Shown: piece by piece, positions 51,134-60,479 of the stretch
Numbering within the stretch: the first letter of the stretch is position 1
How the letters are laid out: each line of letters begins with the position of its first letter
NCBI GenBank assembly: GCA_024279945.1
Contig: JAJRRA010000007.1
Span: forward strand, 1-64,000
DNA: 64,000 nt
Reading direction: 5' to 3'
Origin: Gammaproteobacteria bacterium
GTDB taxonomy: Bacteria > Pseudomonadota > Gammaproteobacteria > Xanthomonadales > SZUA-36
The notes under the pieces: generated by a model
The model's input: the letters and a program-made list of their open reading frames with translations, nothing else
Database searches by the model: none
Told to the model about the DNA's origin: nothing
Made by a program: the position numbers and the translations under genes

Positions 51134-52762
51134 ATGAGTAACGAAAACACTCATAAGCACGCGCATGCGCACGACCATCACGATGACAAGCCCACCGGTT
51201 TTCTGAACCGCTGGCTGTTCACCACCAACCATAAAGACATCGGTACGCTTTACCTGATTTTGGCCCTGGTGATGTTCTTTGTCGGTGGCGCTATGGCGAT
51301 GATTATCCGGGCTGAATTATTCATGCCGGGATTGCAACTGGTTGAGCCGGATTTCTTCAACCAGATGACCACCATGCACGCACTGATCATGGTATTCGGC
51401 GCCGTCATGCCTGCCTGGGTGGGCTTTGCCAACTGGATGATCCCGATGATGATCGGCGCGCCCGACATGGCCCTGCCCCGGCTGAACAACTGGAGTTTCT
51501 GGATCCTGCCGTTCGCTTTCACCATGCTCGCAAGCACACTATTCATGGATTCGGGCGGTCCGGCAGCAGGCTGGACCCTGTATCCACCGTTAAGCCTTCA
51601 GGGTGGCCAGAGCTTTGCATTTGTTGTTTTTTCCATCCACATGATGGGCATTTCTTCCATCATGGGAGCCATTAATGTGATCGCAACCATCCTGAACATG
51701 CGAGCGCCTGGTATGGGCTTGCTGCGGATGCCACTGTTTGTCTGGACCTGGCTAATCACGGCTTTTCTGCTGATTGCCGTGATGCCGGTTCTGGCAGGTG
51801 CTGTCACCATGTTATTGACCGATCATTTCTTCGCCACCAGTTTCTTTAACGCAGCCGGTGGCGGTGACCCCGTGATGTTCCAGCACATTTTCTGGTTCTT
51901 TGGCCATCCGGAGGTCTACATTCTGATTTTGCCGGCATTCGGCGTGGTTTCCGAAATTATCCCGACTTTTGCGCGCAAGCCGCTGTTTGGTTACTCGGCC
52001 ATGGTTTATGCAACGGCCAGCATCGCGTTCCTGTCATTCATTGTCTGGGCTCACCACATGTTCACGGTCGGCATGCCATTGACCGGTGAGTTGTTCTTCA
52101 TGTATGCCACCATGCTGATCGCCATTCCAACCGGCGTGAAAGTTTTCAATTGGGTCAGCACCATGTGGAAGGGATCAATGACCTTTGAAACACCGATGCT
52201 TTTCGCCATCGGTTTTGTTGTGTTGTTTACCATTGGCGGCTTATCCGGCCTGATGCTGGCGATTGCTTCGGTCGATCTGCAATACCACGATACCTATTTT
52301 GTAGTCGCGCATTTCCACTATGTTCTGGTACCGGGTTCCGTATTTGCACTGATGGCTGGCACCTATTACTGGCTGCCCAAGTGGACCGGACACATGTACT
52401 CCGAGAAATGGGGCAAGATCCACTTCTGGCTGTCAGCGATTTCCGTCAACATCCTGTTTTTCCCCCAACATTACCTGGGCCTTGCCGGCATGCCCAGGCG
52501 CATTCCGGACTACTCCACCCAGTTTGCAGATTTCAATATGATTTCTTCGATTGGTGGCTTTATTTTTGGTGCATCACAGCTGATTTTCCTCGGCGTGATC
52601 ATCCACTGTGTCTACAAGAGCCGGGTTAAAGCACCTGGCCGGGTCTGGGAGGGCGCCAAGGGCCTGGAATGGACCCTGTCATCACCACCGCCCTACCATT
52701 CTTTCAATACGCCGCCGGTGATTGATTCGACCACGGTTGCGCATGCTGAGGGGACCCATTGA
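51134..52762 (+). CDS. coxA: Cytochrome c oxidase subunit I
   Basis: The 542-aa catalytic subunit with 12 transmembrane helices that binds heme a and the heme a3-CuB centre. Ligand motifs are [30 protein letters not shown] (with the His-Tyr cross-link), [10 protein letters not shown] and [10 protein letters not shown] His-rich N-terminal stretch ([12 protein letters not shown]) precedes the first helix. The ATG at 51134 has AGGAAA upstream; the open frame extends back into coxB but is not used. It lies 19 bases after coxB. Confidence 0.97.
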   Translation: MSNENTHKHAHAHDHHDDKPTGFLNRWLFTTNHKDIGTLYLILALVMFFVGGAMAMIIRAELFMPGLQLVEPDFFNQMTTMHALIMVFGAVMPAWVGFANWMIPMMIGAPDMALPRLNNWSFWILPFAFTMLASTLFMDSGGPAAGWTLYPPLSLQGGQSFAFVVFSIHMMGISSIMGAINVIATILNMRAPGMGLLRMPLFVWTWLITAFLLIAVMPVLAGAVTMLLTDHFFATSFFNAAGGGDPVMFQHIFWFFGHPEVYILILPAFGVVSEIIPTFARKPLFGYSAMVYATASIAFLSFIVWAHHMFTVGMPLTGELFFMYATMLIAIPTGVKVFNWVSTMWKGSMTFETPMLFAIGFVVLFTIGGLSGLMLAIASVDLQYHDTYFVVAHFHYVLVPGSVFALMAGTYYWLPKWTGHMYSEKWGKIHFWLSAISVNILFFPQHYLGLAGMPRRIPDYSTQFADFNMISSIGGFIFGASQLIFLGVIIHCVYKSRVKAPGRVWEGAKGLEWTLSSPPPYHSFNTPPVIDSTTVAHAEGTH

Positions 52763-52770
52763 GCGCGGGA

Positions 52771-52899
52771 ATGGAAATGGCGGGCCAGGATGATTTCAAG
52801 AAGCGGCGCAGACAGGCCGTGAAAACCGCCTGGTTACTGGCAGCCATTGCCACCCTGATTTTCATCGCCTTCATCCTTTCAGGGGTGCTGGGGTCTTGA
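52771..52899 (+). CDS. Small single-helix membrane protein of the cox operon
   Basis: A 42-aa protein: a charged N-terminus (DDFKKRRRQAVK) followed by one transmembrane helix (TAWLLAAIATLIFIAFILSG). Small proteins of this kind occur between coxA and ctaG in many gammaproteobacteria and are annotated as cytochrome oxidase small assembly proteins. The start may be ATG 52771 or the in-frame TTG 52759, which has GAGGGG upstream. It ends one base before ctaG starts. Assignment is by size, topology and position. Confidence 0.75.
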   Translation: MEMAGQDDFKKRRRQAVKTAWLLAAIATLIFIAFILSGVLGS

Positions 52900-52900
52900 C

Positions 52901-53509
52901 ATGAACCAGCCTGAACACATTGAAGGCCGGAACATACACCGGAAACTGGTCCGGAAACTGGTGTTACTGGCGGTTGCAATGTTCGGTTTTGGCTTTGCGC
53001 TGTGGCCTCTGTACAACGTGTTCTGCGATCTGACGGGGCTGGGTGGACGGGGCGTACAGGTGGTGGAAAACGCCGGAGTTCTTGAGCAATCAGCCCGGCA
53101 GATCAAGATCCGCTTTGACGCCAACGTCAATTCCAGCCTGCCATGGGAATTCGAGGCCAAAGAAAAAGCCGCGATGGTCCCTCTGGGAGAAATGAACGAG
53201 GCCCTTTATGTGGCCATGAATCCCACTGATACAGTTATGGTGGGCCAGGCAATTTACAATGTGACTCCGCCGGAAGCCAGCCTCTATTTTGTCAAAACCG
53301 AGTGCTTTTGCTTTACGCTGCAGGTATTGCAGGCAAAGGAAAGCAGGGAAATGCCGGTGTACTACTTTATCCAGGCCGACCTTCCCGAGTACATAAAGGA
53401 AATAACCCTTTCCTATACCTTTTTCAGGAACACAAGTGCGGATGCTGTGGCATTGAGTGACGATGAGACATCATCTGCGCGTACAGTTTTGAAAGACCGC
53501 CCAAAGTAA
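52901..53509 (+). CDS. ctaG: Cytochrome c oxidase assembly protein CtaG (Cox11)
   Basis: A 202-aa copper chaperone that delivers CuB to subunit I. One N-terminal transmembrane helix (LVLLAVAMFGFGFALWPLYNVFCDLTG, read in parts) is followed by a periplasmic immunoglobulin-like domain. The copper-binding motif is ECFCFTLQ and the membrane-proximal YNVFCDLTG is conserved. The C-terminus carries a short acidic tail. It lies between the small protein and coxC. Confidence 0.95.
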   Translation: MNQPEHIEGRNIHRKLVRKLVLLAVAMFGFGFALWPLYNVFCDLTGLGGRGVQVVENAGVLEQSARQIKIRFDANVNSSLPWEFEAKEKAAMVPLGEMNEALYVAMNPTDTVMVGQAIYNVTPPEASLYFVKTECFCFTLQVLQAKESREMPVYYFIQADLPEYIKEITLSYTFFRNTSADAVALSDDETSSARTVLKDRPK

Positions 53510-53534
53510 CCAGACTTAATGACGAGGTTTGTGG

Positions 53535-54404
53535 ATGTCACATCACGCTAGCGATTCTTACTACGTACCACACGGCACCCGATGGCCGATCATCGGCTCA
53601 CTGGGCCTGATCACCATGATGTCCAGTGCGGCATTCTGGGTCAACAATTCAGAAGTTGCGCCCTGGACATTCCTGGCTGGCGTACTCATCCTGATCGTTA
53701 TGCTTTTTGGCTGGTTCGGTGAAGTCATCCGTGAGAGCGAGTCAGGCCTGTACAACGCACAGGTGGACCAGTCTTTCCGTATGGGAATGATGTGGTTTAT
53801 TTTCTCGGAAGTCATGTTTTTTGCGGTATTTTTCGGTGCCTTGTTTTATGCACGAATGTTTGCCGTTCCGTGGCTGGGGGGAGAGGGAACCGGCGCCCTC
53901 ACCAATGATCTCCTGTGGCAGGGATATTCGGCCACCTGGCCCACTGCAGGGCCCGCTGAACTGGGCGGTGAATTCCAGACCATTCCCGCTTTTGGTGTGC
54001 CGTTCATCAACACCCTTATCCTGCTTTCATCCGGCCTCACCGTCACGCTGGCCCATCATGCGCTGAAAATGGACAATCGTCCCCGCTTGATTTTCTGGTT
54101 ACTGGCAACGGTATTTTTGGGATTTTTCTTTGTCTACCTGCAAATCAGCGAATACAAGGAAGCATACCAGCACCTGGGTCTGACCCTGGGTTCCGGGATT
54201 TACGGATCAACTTTCTTTATGCTGACCGGATTTCACGGCATGCACGTTACGCTGGGCGCCATTATGCTCACGGTCATCGCCGTGCGCAGTATGCGCGGGC
54301 ATTTCAAGCCTGAAAATCACTTTGGCTTTGAAGCAGTGGCCTGGTACTGGCACTTTGTGGATGTCGTGTGGCTGGGTCTGTTTATATTCGTTTACGTTTA
54401 TTGA
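53535..54404 (+). CDS. coxC: Cytochrome c oxidase subunit III
   Basis: A 289-aa integral membrane subunit with seven predicted transmembrane helices that supports proton-pumping activity and stability. MMWFIFSEVMFFAVFFGALFYAR (read in parts), LLSSGLTVTLAHHALK, TGFHGMHVTLGAIML and YWHFVDVVWLGLFIFVYVY (read in parts) are diagnostic. The ATG at 53535 has GAGG upstream. The DUF2909 gene lies opposite, downstream, and the plus-strand cox genes resume at SURF1. Confidence 0.97.
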   Translation: MSHHASDSYYVPHGTRWPIIGSLGLITMMSSAAFWVNNSEVAPWTFLAGVLILIVMLFGWFGEVIRESESGLYNAQVDQSFRMGMMWFIFSEVMFFAVFFGALFYARMFAVPWLGGEGTGALTNDLLWQGYSATWPTAGPAELGGEFQTIPAFGVPFINTLILLSSGLTVTLAHHALKMDNRPRLIFWLLATVFLGFFFVYLQISEYKEAYQHLGLTLGSGIYGSTFFMLTGFHGMHVTLGAIMLTVIAVRSMRGHFKPENHFGFEAVAWYWHFVDVVWLGLFIFVYVY

Positions 54405-54456
54405 CGCCAATACCTGTAGTGGCAAACAGAGCCTGCCGTCTGCTGGGCTGTTCAGA

Positions 54457-54696
54457 TCACTTATCTAACTGAATGACCTGAGGCACATGAATGGGTCCAC
54501 TTTTCGGCTCAATCCAGCCGAGTTGGTAAGCCCCCCAGAGAAACAGGAAGAGTACAATGGAAAGGCTGATTCGCCAAGTCAGACGTTTAACGGTCCGGTC
54601 GCCTTCACCCTTGTCCTTTACCAGGAAAATAAGCGAAGATGCCAGACTGTAAAGTATGGCAATTAAAAACAGGATCGTCAGAATTTTTATGACCAT
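54457..54696 (-). CDS. DUF2909 twin-transmembrane protein
   Basis: A 79-aa protein with two transmembrane helices (IKILTILFLIAILYSLASSLIFLV and ISLSIVLFLFLWGAYQLG, read in parts) and a short basic loop between them. The DUF2909 family is conserved at this place in cox clusters of Pseudomonas and relatives, on the opposite strand to the cox genes, and its function is unknown. The ATG at 54696 has GGAG upstream. Its promoter must overlap the region ahead of SURF1. Confidence 0.88.
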   Translation of the reverse strand: MVIKILTILFLIAILYSLASSLIFLVKDKGEGDRTVKRLTWRISLSIVLFLFLWGAYQLGWIEPKSGPIHVPQVIQLDK

Positions 54697-54747
54697 TAAG
54701 ATCACTCCAAAAAAATAGCAGTCCGCTTATTATATCTACATAAAAAA

Positions 54748-55461
54748 ATGCAATTCAAACCCTCGTTGGGACTCAGTGTTTCACTTATTACAATCGCGCT
54801 TGCCAGTCTGTGGCTGGGCAACTGGCAACTTGAACGCGAAGAAGAAAAACGACTGCTGTTTGACCAGTTCGAGCATGCCCCTTTGCTGAGCATCGAACAG
54901 GCGCTGCAACAGGGTAATCGATTTGCGCGCGTGCAGGCTTACGGGCACTTTGACGGCACCCGCCATATACTGCTGGACAACAAAATCCTGAACGGACGGG
55001 CCGGTGTGCATGTCCTGACACCTTTTGTGCTGAGCAACGGGAGCACCATCATGGTGAACCGGGGCTGGTTACCGCTGCCACCTGACCGTCGCCATCTGCC
55101 CCCGGTACCCACCGATTCTTTGCCCCGCACAATCAACGGCATACTCAAACAGCCATCGACAGATGGGCCGCGGCTGGGCAAGCCCGATGAACTGGTCACA
55201 GACCAGTGGCCGCAACTGGTCACCTACCTTGACCTGGAGACCGTCGGCGAAGCCCTGGGAACCACCCTGCCTCCCTGGATAATTCAGCTTGACCCCGATG
55301 ATGCGGGTGGGTTCAAGGGCCGGCAATGGAAAGCGGCTGTGATGGGGCCAGAAGTTCATGCCGCCTACGCTTTTCAATGGTTTGCCCTGTCGCTGGCAAC
55401 GATTATTATCTGGCTGACACTGGGGATCCGGCGTGCGCAGCAAATAGACTCAAGCGACTAA
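54748..55461 (+). CDS. SURF1-family oxidase assembly protein
   Basis: A 237-aa protein with transmembrane helices at both ends (SVSLITIALASLWLGNWQL; FQWFALSLATIIIWLTLGI) and a periplasmic domain between them. YGHFDGTRHILLDNKILNGRAGVHVLTPFVL and VNRGWLPLP (read in parts) are SURF1 blocks. SURF1 proteins help heme a insertion into subunit I. It is divergent from the DUF2909 gene and followed by the Sco-like gene with seven bases between. Confidence 0.92.
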   Translation: MQFKPSLGLSVSLITIALASLWLGNWQLEREEEKRLLFDQFEHAPLLSIEQALQQGNRFARVQAYGHFDGTRHILLDNKILNGRAGVHVLTPFVLSNGSTIMVNRGWLPLPPDRRHLPPVPTDSLPRTINGILKQPSTDGPRLGKPDELVTDQWPQLVTYLDLETVGEALGTTLPPWIIQLDPDDAGGFKGRQWKAAVMGPEVHAAYAFQWFALSLATIIIWLTLGIRRAQQIDSSD

Positions 55462-55468
55462 TCCATTC

Positions 55469-56104
55469 ATGAAATTTTCACTCTCCCCCCGTATCGCTTT
55501 GCTGATTATCGCAGCCATGTTCCTGTTTCCGCTGCTGTTGGCCTGGTTGATGTACAACGGTTCACTGGATTTCAAGCCAGGCGCGCCCGGTAACCTCGGA
55601 ACGCTGGTCCAACCCCCTGCACCGATCGACTGGTCGGCAACCACTACCCTGTCCGCCGAAAAGGGTGCGGCGGTCGAAGCTGGGCACAGTGCCGGTATTT
55701 TTGCCGAGCACTGGGTGATTCTTCAACCCGTACCGGCAGTCTGTGACGACTCCTGTCTGAAAAGAGTTTCCTACTTACGCCAGATCCACCGTGCCGCCGG
55801 CCGCCAGGCTTTGCGCATCCGGTTAGCACTTCTGCTGGAAGACAGCAGTTCGACAGACCAGGCTCAAAATCTGCTGGCCATTTACCCACAATTTCATTTA
55901 ATCCGGGATCCATCAGGGCGCTTATGGGATGCGCTGGCCGAAATTCAGCAGAATCTTGCCGGTCAGTCCGGACCGGCAAGGGGTGTCTACATAATAGACC
56001 CGCTAGGGAATATAATGATGTATTACAAAACCGGTAGTGATCCCAACTATATTAAGCAGGATCTTAAGCGGCTATTGACCTGGTCTAAACTGGACAAACA
56101 ATAA
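55469..56104 (+). CDS. Thioredoxin-fold, Sco-like membrane protein
   Basis: A 211-aa protein with one N-terminal transmembrane helix (IALLIIAAMFLFPLLLAWLMY) and a periplasmic domain. CDDSC near residue 95 gives a CxxxC pair reminiscent of the Sco1 copper motif but without the following proline. GVYIIDPLGNIMMYYKTGSDPNYIKQDLKRLL (read in parts) resembles the C-terminal part of Sco proteins. Pseudomonas carries a related uncharacterised gene at the same place. A role in CuA delivery or thiol reduction is plausible but unproven. Its stop codon shares a base with the ctaA start. Confidence 0.75.
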   Translation: MKFSLSPRIALLIIAAMFLFPLLLAWLMYNGSLDFKPGAPGNLGTLVQPPAPIDWSATTTLSAEKGAAVEAGHSAGIFAEHWVILQPVPAVCDDSCLKRVSYLRQIHRAAGRQALRIRLALLLEDSSSTDQAQNLLAIYPQFHLIRDPSGRLWDALAEIQQNLAGQSGPARGVYIIDPLGNIMMYYKTGSDPNYIKQDLKRLLTWSKLDKQ

Positions 56105-57087
56105 TGCATACACTTTTTCATCGACTCGCCGTTATCGCTTCAATCATCGCCTTTTGTGTGATTGTTCTTGGCGCCTTTGTGCGTCTCTCAGATGCAGGTC
56201 TCGGGTGCCCGGACTGGCCAGGGTGTTACGGACATTTGTCCTGGCCAATAGAAGCACACGCAGTGGAAAAAGCCAACCTGGCTTTTCCCGAACGGCCCGT
56301 GGAAAGTCACAAGGCATGGAAAGAAATGGTGCATCGCTACCTGGCCGGTTCACTGGTGATACTGGTACTCGTGCTCAACTTCATATCATGGAGACCTGAA
56401 AACCGCCGCGCCGGATTCCGGCTGCTGAGCGCTATTTTGCTCGCCCTGATTCTTTTTCAGGCGGCACTGGGTATGTGGACCGTAACTCTGAAACTGTGGC
56501 CCATTGTGGTCATGGGTCACTTGATGGGCGGCCTTGCCACATTCAGCATGCTGCTATGGCTCGCGTACCGTAGTGGATCAGCCGCACCAAACCGCTCATT
56601 GATGCAGATCCGACCGCTGATTATTACCGGTTTGTTAGCGCTGGTCATACAACTGGCCCTGGGCGGCTGGACCAGCGCGACCTATTCAGCACTTGCATGC
56701 CCGGATTTTCCGACCTGCCACGGCGTGATGTGGCCGGATGCAAACTTTACTGAAGGTTTTGCTTTGTGGCGTGAAATCGGTGTTGACTATGAAGGTGGAG
56801 TACTTGACCTTCCCTCGCGGATAGCCATCCACATCACTCATAGAACGGGAGCCCTGCTGGTCTTTATCATTCTGGGGTGGCTCACGTTCAAAATGTTGCG
56901 AAATTTCCAGACTCAGTCTGCCGGATACGTGCTGGGCACTCTTTTAGTGGCGCAGATTACACTGGGTATACTGAACATCCTGCTCTATCTGCCACTACCT
57001 AATGCAGTGGCCCACAACGGGGTCGGCGCATTGCTGCTTGCCATGATGATCTGGCTATTGCACCGTTCGACACCCAGGAAGGCCTGA
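56104..57087 (+). CDS. ctaA: Heme A synthase (COX15/CtaA)
   Basis: A 327-aa integral membrane enzyme that oxidises heme O to heme A. Eight transmembrane segments are visible. The first half has [22 protein letters not shown] and [13 protein letters not shown]; the second half repeats the pattern with [22 protein letters not shown] and [12 protein letters not shown] (read in parts), giving the heme-binding histidines and paired cysteines. Its ATG shares the final A of the previous stop codon, and ctaB follows four bases later, so the heme A pathway genes are coupled. Confidence 0.95.
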   Translation: MHTLFHRLAVIASIIAFCVIVLGAFVRLSDAGLGCPDWPGCYGHLSWPIEAHAVEKANLAFPERPVESHKAWKEMVHRYLAGSLVILVLVLNFISWRPENRRAGFRLLSAILLALILFQAALGMWTVTLKLWPIVVMGHLMGGLATFSMLLWLAYRSGSAAPNRSLMQIRPLIITGLLALVIQLALGGWTSATYSALACPDFPTCHGVMWPDANFTEGFALWREIGVDYEGGVLDLPSRIAIHITHRTGALLVFIILGWLTFKMLRNFQTQSAGYVLGTLLVAQITLGILNILLYLPLPNAVAHNGVGALLLAMMIWLLHRSTPRKA

Positions 57088-57091
57088 ACTG

Positions 57092-57967
57092 ATGGCATTT
57101 TCTGTTGGTCGTTACTTCGAGTTGTGCAAACCGAGGGTTGTCTACCTCATTGTATTTACCGCAGTCGTTGGAATGTTTCTTGCCGGGCCGGGCTGGCCAC
57201 CATTGAATGCCCTGATCGCCGGTACGCTGGGGATTGCTCTTGCCGCTTCTTCTGCGGCTGCAATCAACCACTTGCTGGACCAGAGAATAGATGCGGTGAT
57301 GGCCCGTACCCGTGACCGACCGTTACCGTCAGGTCAACTGGGTATTCATCAGGTACTGTGGTTTGCACTTACGCTCTGTGTCATTTCCATGACCTTGCTC
57401 TTTGTCTGGGTAAATTCCCTGACCGCAGTGCTGACATTTATCTCCCTGATTGGCTACGCCATCATCTATACCCTGTGGCTGAAGCGTGCCACTCCGCAAA
57501 ATATCGTTATCGGCGGTGCCGCTGGCGCTGCGCCACCTGTGCTGGGCTGGACGGCGGTAACCGGATCAATCGCCCCCGGCGCCCTGATCCTATTCCTGAT
57601 CATCTATGCCTGGACGCCTCCTCATTTCTGGGCGCTTGCGATCCATCGCCGGCATGACTATGCAGCGGTGGACATACCCATGCTGCCGGTTACTCACGGC
57701 GTAAAATTTACCCGATGGCATATCCTGTTCTACACCATCCTGCTGATTATCGTCACCATCCTGCCTTACCTGACCGGCATGAGCGGACTCCTGTACCTGT
57801 CTGGTGTGAGTGTTCTGAACATCGGTTTTCTCTGGTATGTCCTGCGTATGATGAGAGGTAAAGACGACAGCCTGCCCATGCAAACTTTCGGCTACTCCAT
57901 CATTTACCTGATGCTGCTTTTCGTCTTCCTCCTGGTCGATCATTACCTGCATTTCATCATCTATTGA
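57092..57967 (+). CDS. ctaB: Heme O synthase (protoheme IX farnesyltransferase)
   Basis: A 291-aa membrane prenyltransferase that adds a farnesyl group to heme B. The Mg2+/diphosphate motif is [21 protein letters not shown] (read in parts). [24 protein letters not shown] and [27 protein letters not shown] follow (read in parts). It is the last cox gene here; a sco1/senC gene, common after ctaB in related clusters, is missing and an unrelated accessory module begins about 255 bases downstream. The gap 57968-58222 holds a promoter-like TTGATT/TATCCT (58140-58170) and nothing else I can identify. Confidence 0.96.
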   Translation: MAFSVGRYFELCKPRVVYLIVFTAVVGMFLAGPGWPPLNALIAGTLGIALAASSAAAINHLLDQRIDAVMARTRDRPLPSGQLGIHQVLWFALTLCVISMTLLFVWVNSLTAVLTFISLIGYAIIYTLWLKRATPQNIVIGGAAGAAPPVLGWTAVTGSIAPGALILFLIIYAWTPPHFWALAIHRRHDYAAVDIPMLPVTHGVKFTRWHILFYTILLIIVTILPYLTGMSGLLYLSGVSVLNIGFLWYVLRMMRGKDDSLPMQTFGYSIIYLMLLFVFLLVDHYLHFIIY

Positions 57968-58222
57968 TCGACAGCAATCAGCGCTAACATGGACCAGATG
58001 AATCGCGACAACGTGGGGCCAGTGTCCGTTTCCCTGACCTGCATAACCATGCAATGGTGGGCACACAGATATTCTGACGGAAGCGGCAAAATTTTAGGAT
58101 AAATTGGGTGAAAAGCCGGGAAAACAGGTTGGTAGATAAACTTTGATTCCTTGAAAAAGAACTTTTATCCTATACTCAGGGTGGCTTGGTAACGATTAAC
58201 TGACAAAAGGTGCACTGGTTTG

Positions 58223-58411
58223 ATGATGGAGGATCGCTGGAAAAAAGTTTTTTCTGAAAGAGCCTGTGACATTATTGACTCCAATGATCTTGCCCCGGCT
58301 TCACTGGAGCTATTGACTTCTGAAATGCGGCTTGAGCCATATGTCCGTAAGCTTTCCACGGCATTCAAAGAGGAAAATCTTCCGGTGGCGGATAACCGTC
58401 GAAACTCATGA
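58223..58411 (+). CDS. Small protein upstream of the PAAR effector
   Basis: A 62-aa protein (ATG 58223; ATG 58226 and TTG 58220 are in frame). It is charged and helical, with no signal peptide or membrane segment, and I do not recognise it. Its stop codon overlaps the PAAR start by four bases (ATGA), a strong sign of translational coupling. Small genes before PAAR effectors can encode loading adaptors or chaperones; this one is shorter than known adaptors, so that role is a guess. AAAAGG lies about 13 bases upstream. Confidence 0.65.
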   Translation: MMEDRWKKVFSERACDIIDSNDLAPASLELLTSEMRLEPYVRKLSTAFKEENLPVADNRRNS

Positions 58412-59394
58412 GCCGTCCCGCTGCAAGAATAGGCGACAGTACGGCACATGGTGGCGTTATAACACTCGGATGCCCGACCGTTCTGATCGGAGGTAGTCCC
58501 GCCTCCCGCGTCTCCGATATGCACACCTGTCCCATGGTGACGCCCGCCGTTCCCCCCGTCCCTCATGTCGGCGGCCCAATCATTCCGCCCTGTTCGCCAA
58601 CTGTGTTGGTTGGCGGTATGCCGCAGGCGGCAATGGGCGATATGGCTATTTGTGTCGGACCGCCCGATGTGATCGTCAAGGGAGAGCCTACGGTTCTGAT
58701 CGGTGCCGTGGGTGGCGCAGGCGGTGGTGCAGGCGGTGGTGGCCTGGCTGGTGCGATAGGAGGAATTGCAGGCGCCGTTATGGCAGCGATTTCACCACCT
58801 TATCCAAAAGCCGTTCTTCAGGAGGATGGCTCCGTTGTCACTGAGTATTCTAAAGGCATTGTCATTGAAGGAACGCCGGAATATCAGGCCAAGGTCACGG
58901 CTGCACTGGATCGCCTGAATCAGACTGCAACGGGTAAAGGCCTGATTGAATCTATCGACGACTCAGGCAAAAAAGTGACCATTAGTTCACCGGCTCCGGG
59001 CAAGGGAAATACAGAGGTCGCGGCCAATTGGGATGATGGACTTTATGATTTCACCAAAAATAAACCCGGGCCCGGATCAGACAGCACGGTCAGTTTCAAT
59101 CCGGATCGCAACAAGATCAACGGTGAAGATTGGATGACCCGTGATCCGGCAATCGGTCTTGGGCACGAATTGATTCATGCGAACAACGATGCAAATGGTA
59201 CGACTGATGGTCGAAACAGCGTTACGTATAAAGGCGCAGATAACAAAAATTACTCGGCACCAGGATATGAGCTACAGGCCGTTGGGCTTGGCCCATATAA
59301 AAACGAACCTCACACCGAAAACAAGCTTCGTAAGGATTTCGATGATGGTGGTGTCTCAACGGAAGGCGGTGAAAAACAGAGGCCACGCTATTGA
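58408..59394 (+). CDS. PAAR protein with C-terminal M91-like zinc metallopeptidase toxin domain
   Basis: A 328-aa candidate type VI secretion effector. Residues 1-98 form a PAAR domain (RPAARIGDSTAHGG, GGPIIPPCSPTVLVGG, KGEPTVLIGA), which caps the VgrG spike. Residues 99-130 are Gly/Ala-rich and hydrophobic, a possible membrane-crossing segment. The C-terminal domain has the zincin motif H253-E-L-I-H257 in IGLGHELIHANND; E288 in GYELQAVGLGPY fits the third ligand, and HTENKLRKDF follows, as in the M91/NleD-type effector peptidases. The target is unknown. It is translationally coupled to the 62-aa gene and followed by a candidate immunity gene. No structural T6SS genes are in the window, so this is an orphan module. 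Confidence 0.85.
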   Translation: MSRPAARIGDSTAHGGVITLGCPTVLIGGSPASRVSDMHTCPMVTPAVPPVPHVGGPIIPPCSPTVLVGGMPQAAMGDMAICVGPPDVIVKGEPTVLIGAVGGAGGGAGGGGLAGAIGGIAGAVMAAISPPYPKAVLQEDGSVVTEYSKGIVIEGTPEYQAKVTAALDRLNQTATGKGLIESIDDSGKKVTISSPAPGKGNTEVAANWDDGLYDFTKNKPGPGSDSTVSFNPDRNKINGEDWMTRDPAIGLGHELIHANNDANGTTDGRNSVTYKGADNKNYSAPGYELQAVGLGPYKNEPHTENKLRKDFDDGGVSTEGGEKQRPRY

Positions 59395-59490
59395 TAACTC
59401 CGTTTTCTCAAGCACTTTTCGGATGCCGGGGCCAGCATGTGTAACAATGACCAATTGTTCACTCCAAAGATTTGATGTTGAGGTGTAGTC

Positions 59491-60060
59491 ATGCTTGTTG
59501 CAAAAATTGTAATTATCGCAGCGACAACGCTCTCGATTGAATTTTCCGTTAATAACACCAGTAATGAGCGGATATACGTATTTGATCGAGTGTTTGAGCG
59601 TACTTCCGAGGGTGAACCCATTGTCAATCTGGAACTGGCGTATCGGTCACTTGGCGATGATGGGGTTTTGCTGGTCGAAAAGGCCATGCAAAAAATTCCT
59701 GCTGGAATCAAAGCGGAGATTGCGGAGATTCCCTATCTCACTGCCCTGGAACCCGCGCAGGTTTTGAACGGGAAAATCATGCTCAAACTACCCATCCGTG
59801 AGTTTCATGCCTACTTGTCGGCACCGCAAGGCCCCAATAATCTTCCGGTTAAGCGAGTGCTGCTTCGCATCGGCTATTTGCGCGCCGGCGACATTAAGCC
59901 TGACATGGCCGTAATCATGCCGGATCCGCACGGCCAGGCTAATATTTTTGCGGCTCATTACGGATTTGCCCTCGAATTACAGCGATTCTTTGAAGCAGAC
60001 CTGGGTCGTCCACCGGAAAATATATATGTCACGAGGGAACAGGACAATACCGGTGACTGA
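59491..60060 (+). CDS. Candidate immunity protein for the PAAR-metallopeptidase effector
   Basis: A 189-aa protein of unknown family. The first 17 residues are hydrophobic (LVAKIVIIAATTLSIEFSV) and may be a signal or anchor; the remainder looks beta-rich (YVFDRVFERTSEG, NLELAYRSLGDDGVLLVEK, VKRVLLRIGYLRAGDI). GAGGTG lies eight bases ahead of the ATG. It starts 96 bases after the effector stop on the same strand, the usual place for an immunity gene. The immunity role is inferred from position and size only. Confidence 0.6.
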   Translation: MLVAKIVIIAATTLSIEFSVNNTSNERIYVFDRVFERTSEGEPIVNLELAYRSLGDDGVLLVEKAMQKIPAGIKAEIAEIPYLTALEPAQVLNGKIMLKLPIREFHAYLSAPQGPNNLPVKRVLLRIGYLRAGDIKPDMAVIMPDPHGQANIFAAHYGFALELQRFFEADLGRPPENIYVTREQDNTGD

Positions 60061-60231
60061 TGACGCGACGGACGGGGCGCTGATTATCAGTTGTCCGCTT
60101 TCCTGGGCATCAGAAACCCAAGCACAAAGGCCACCAGAAACAGGGCCGGTATGTCCCCATGATCAAATGATGAAATTTACCCAGTTCCCCACAGCATGAG
60201 TGACTGCAGGCCAGCCGGAGGCGGCACGTAG

Positions 60232-60354
60232 CTACCCAGAATTCTGGCCGGCGCGAATGTCCATGGCTTCCGTTAAATTCTGCCCCACGATCTGCAGGGT
60301 TGCACCAATCCGGGCATAGTCGGGCGCGACGTCTGCTTCACGGGATTTATTCAT
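60232..60354 (-). pseudogene. N-terminal remnant of a class I SAM-dependent methyltransferase
   Basis: A 40-codon frame starting MNKSREADVAPDYARIGATL and continuing QIVGQNLTEAMDIRAGQNSG before TAG. The block DYARIGATLQIVGxxLxEAxDIRAG is the usual opening of a family of UbiE-like methyltransferases, where GERVLDVAAGNG with the SAM motif should follow. Here the frame ends at that point, so the catalytic domain is gone. Recognition is from memory of the family; the remnant is too short for certainty. Confidence 0.5.
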
Positions 60355-60479
60355 AGTTTTAGCTGCTGTTTGGTGTGATGACCATTCCAGAATGTCGACC
60401 GGGAGTATGCTTGAGGCTGACGTGAAGATCATATGAAGATTGTGATTGACCCTGTTAAGCGCGTCCTTAGGATACAAGC

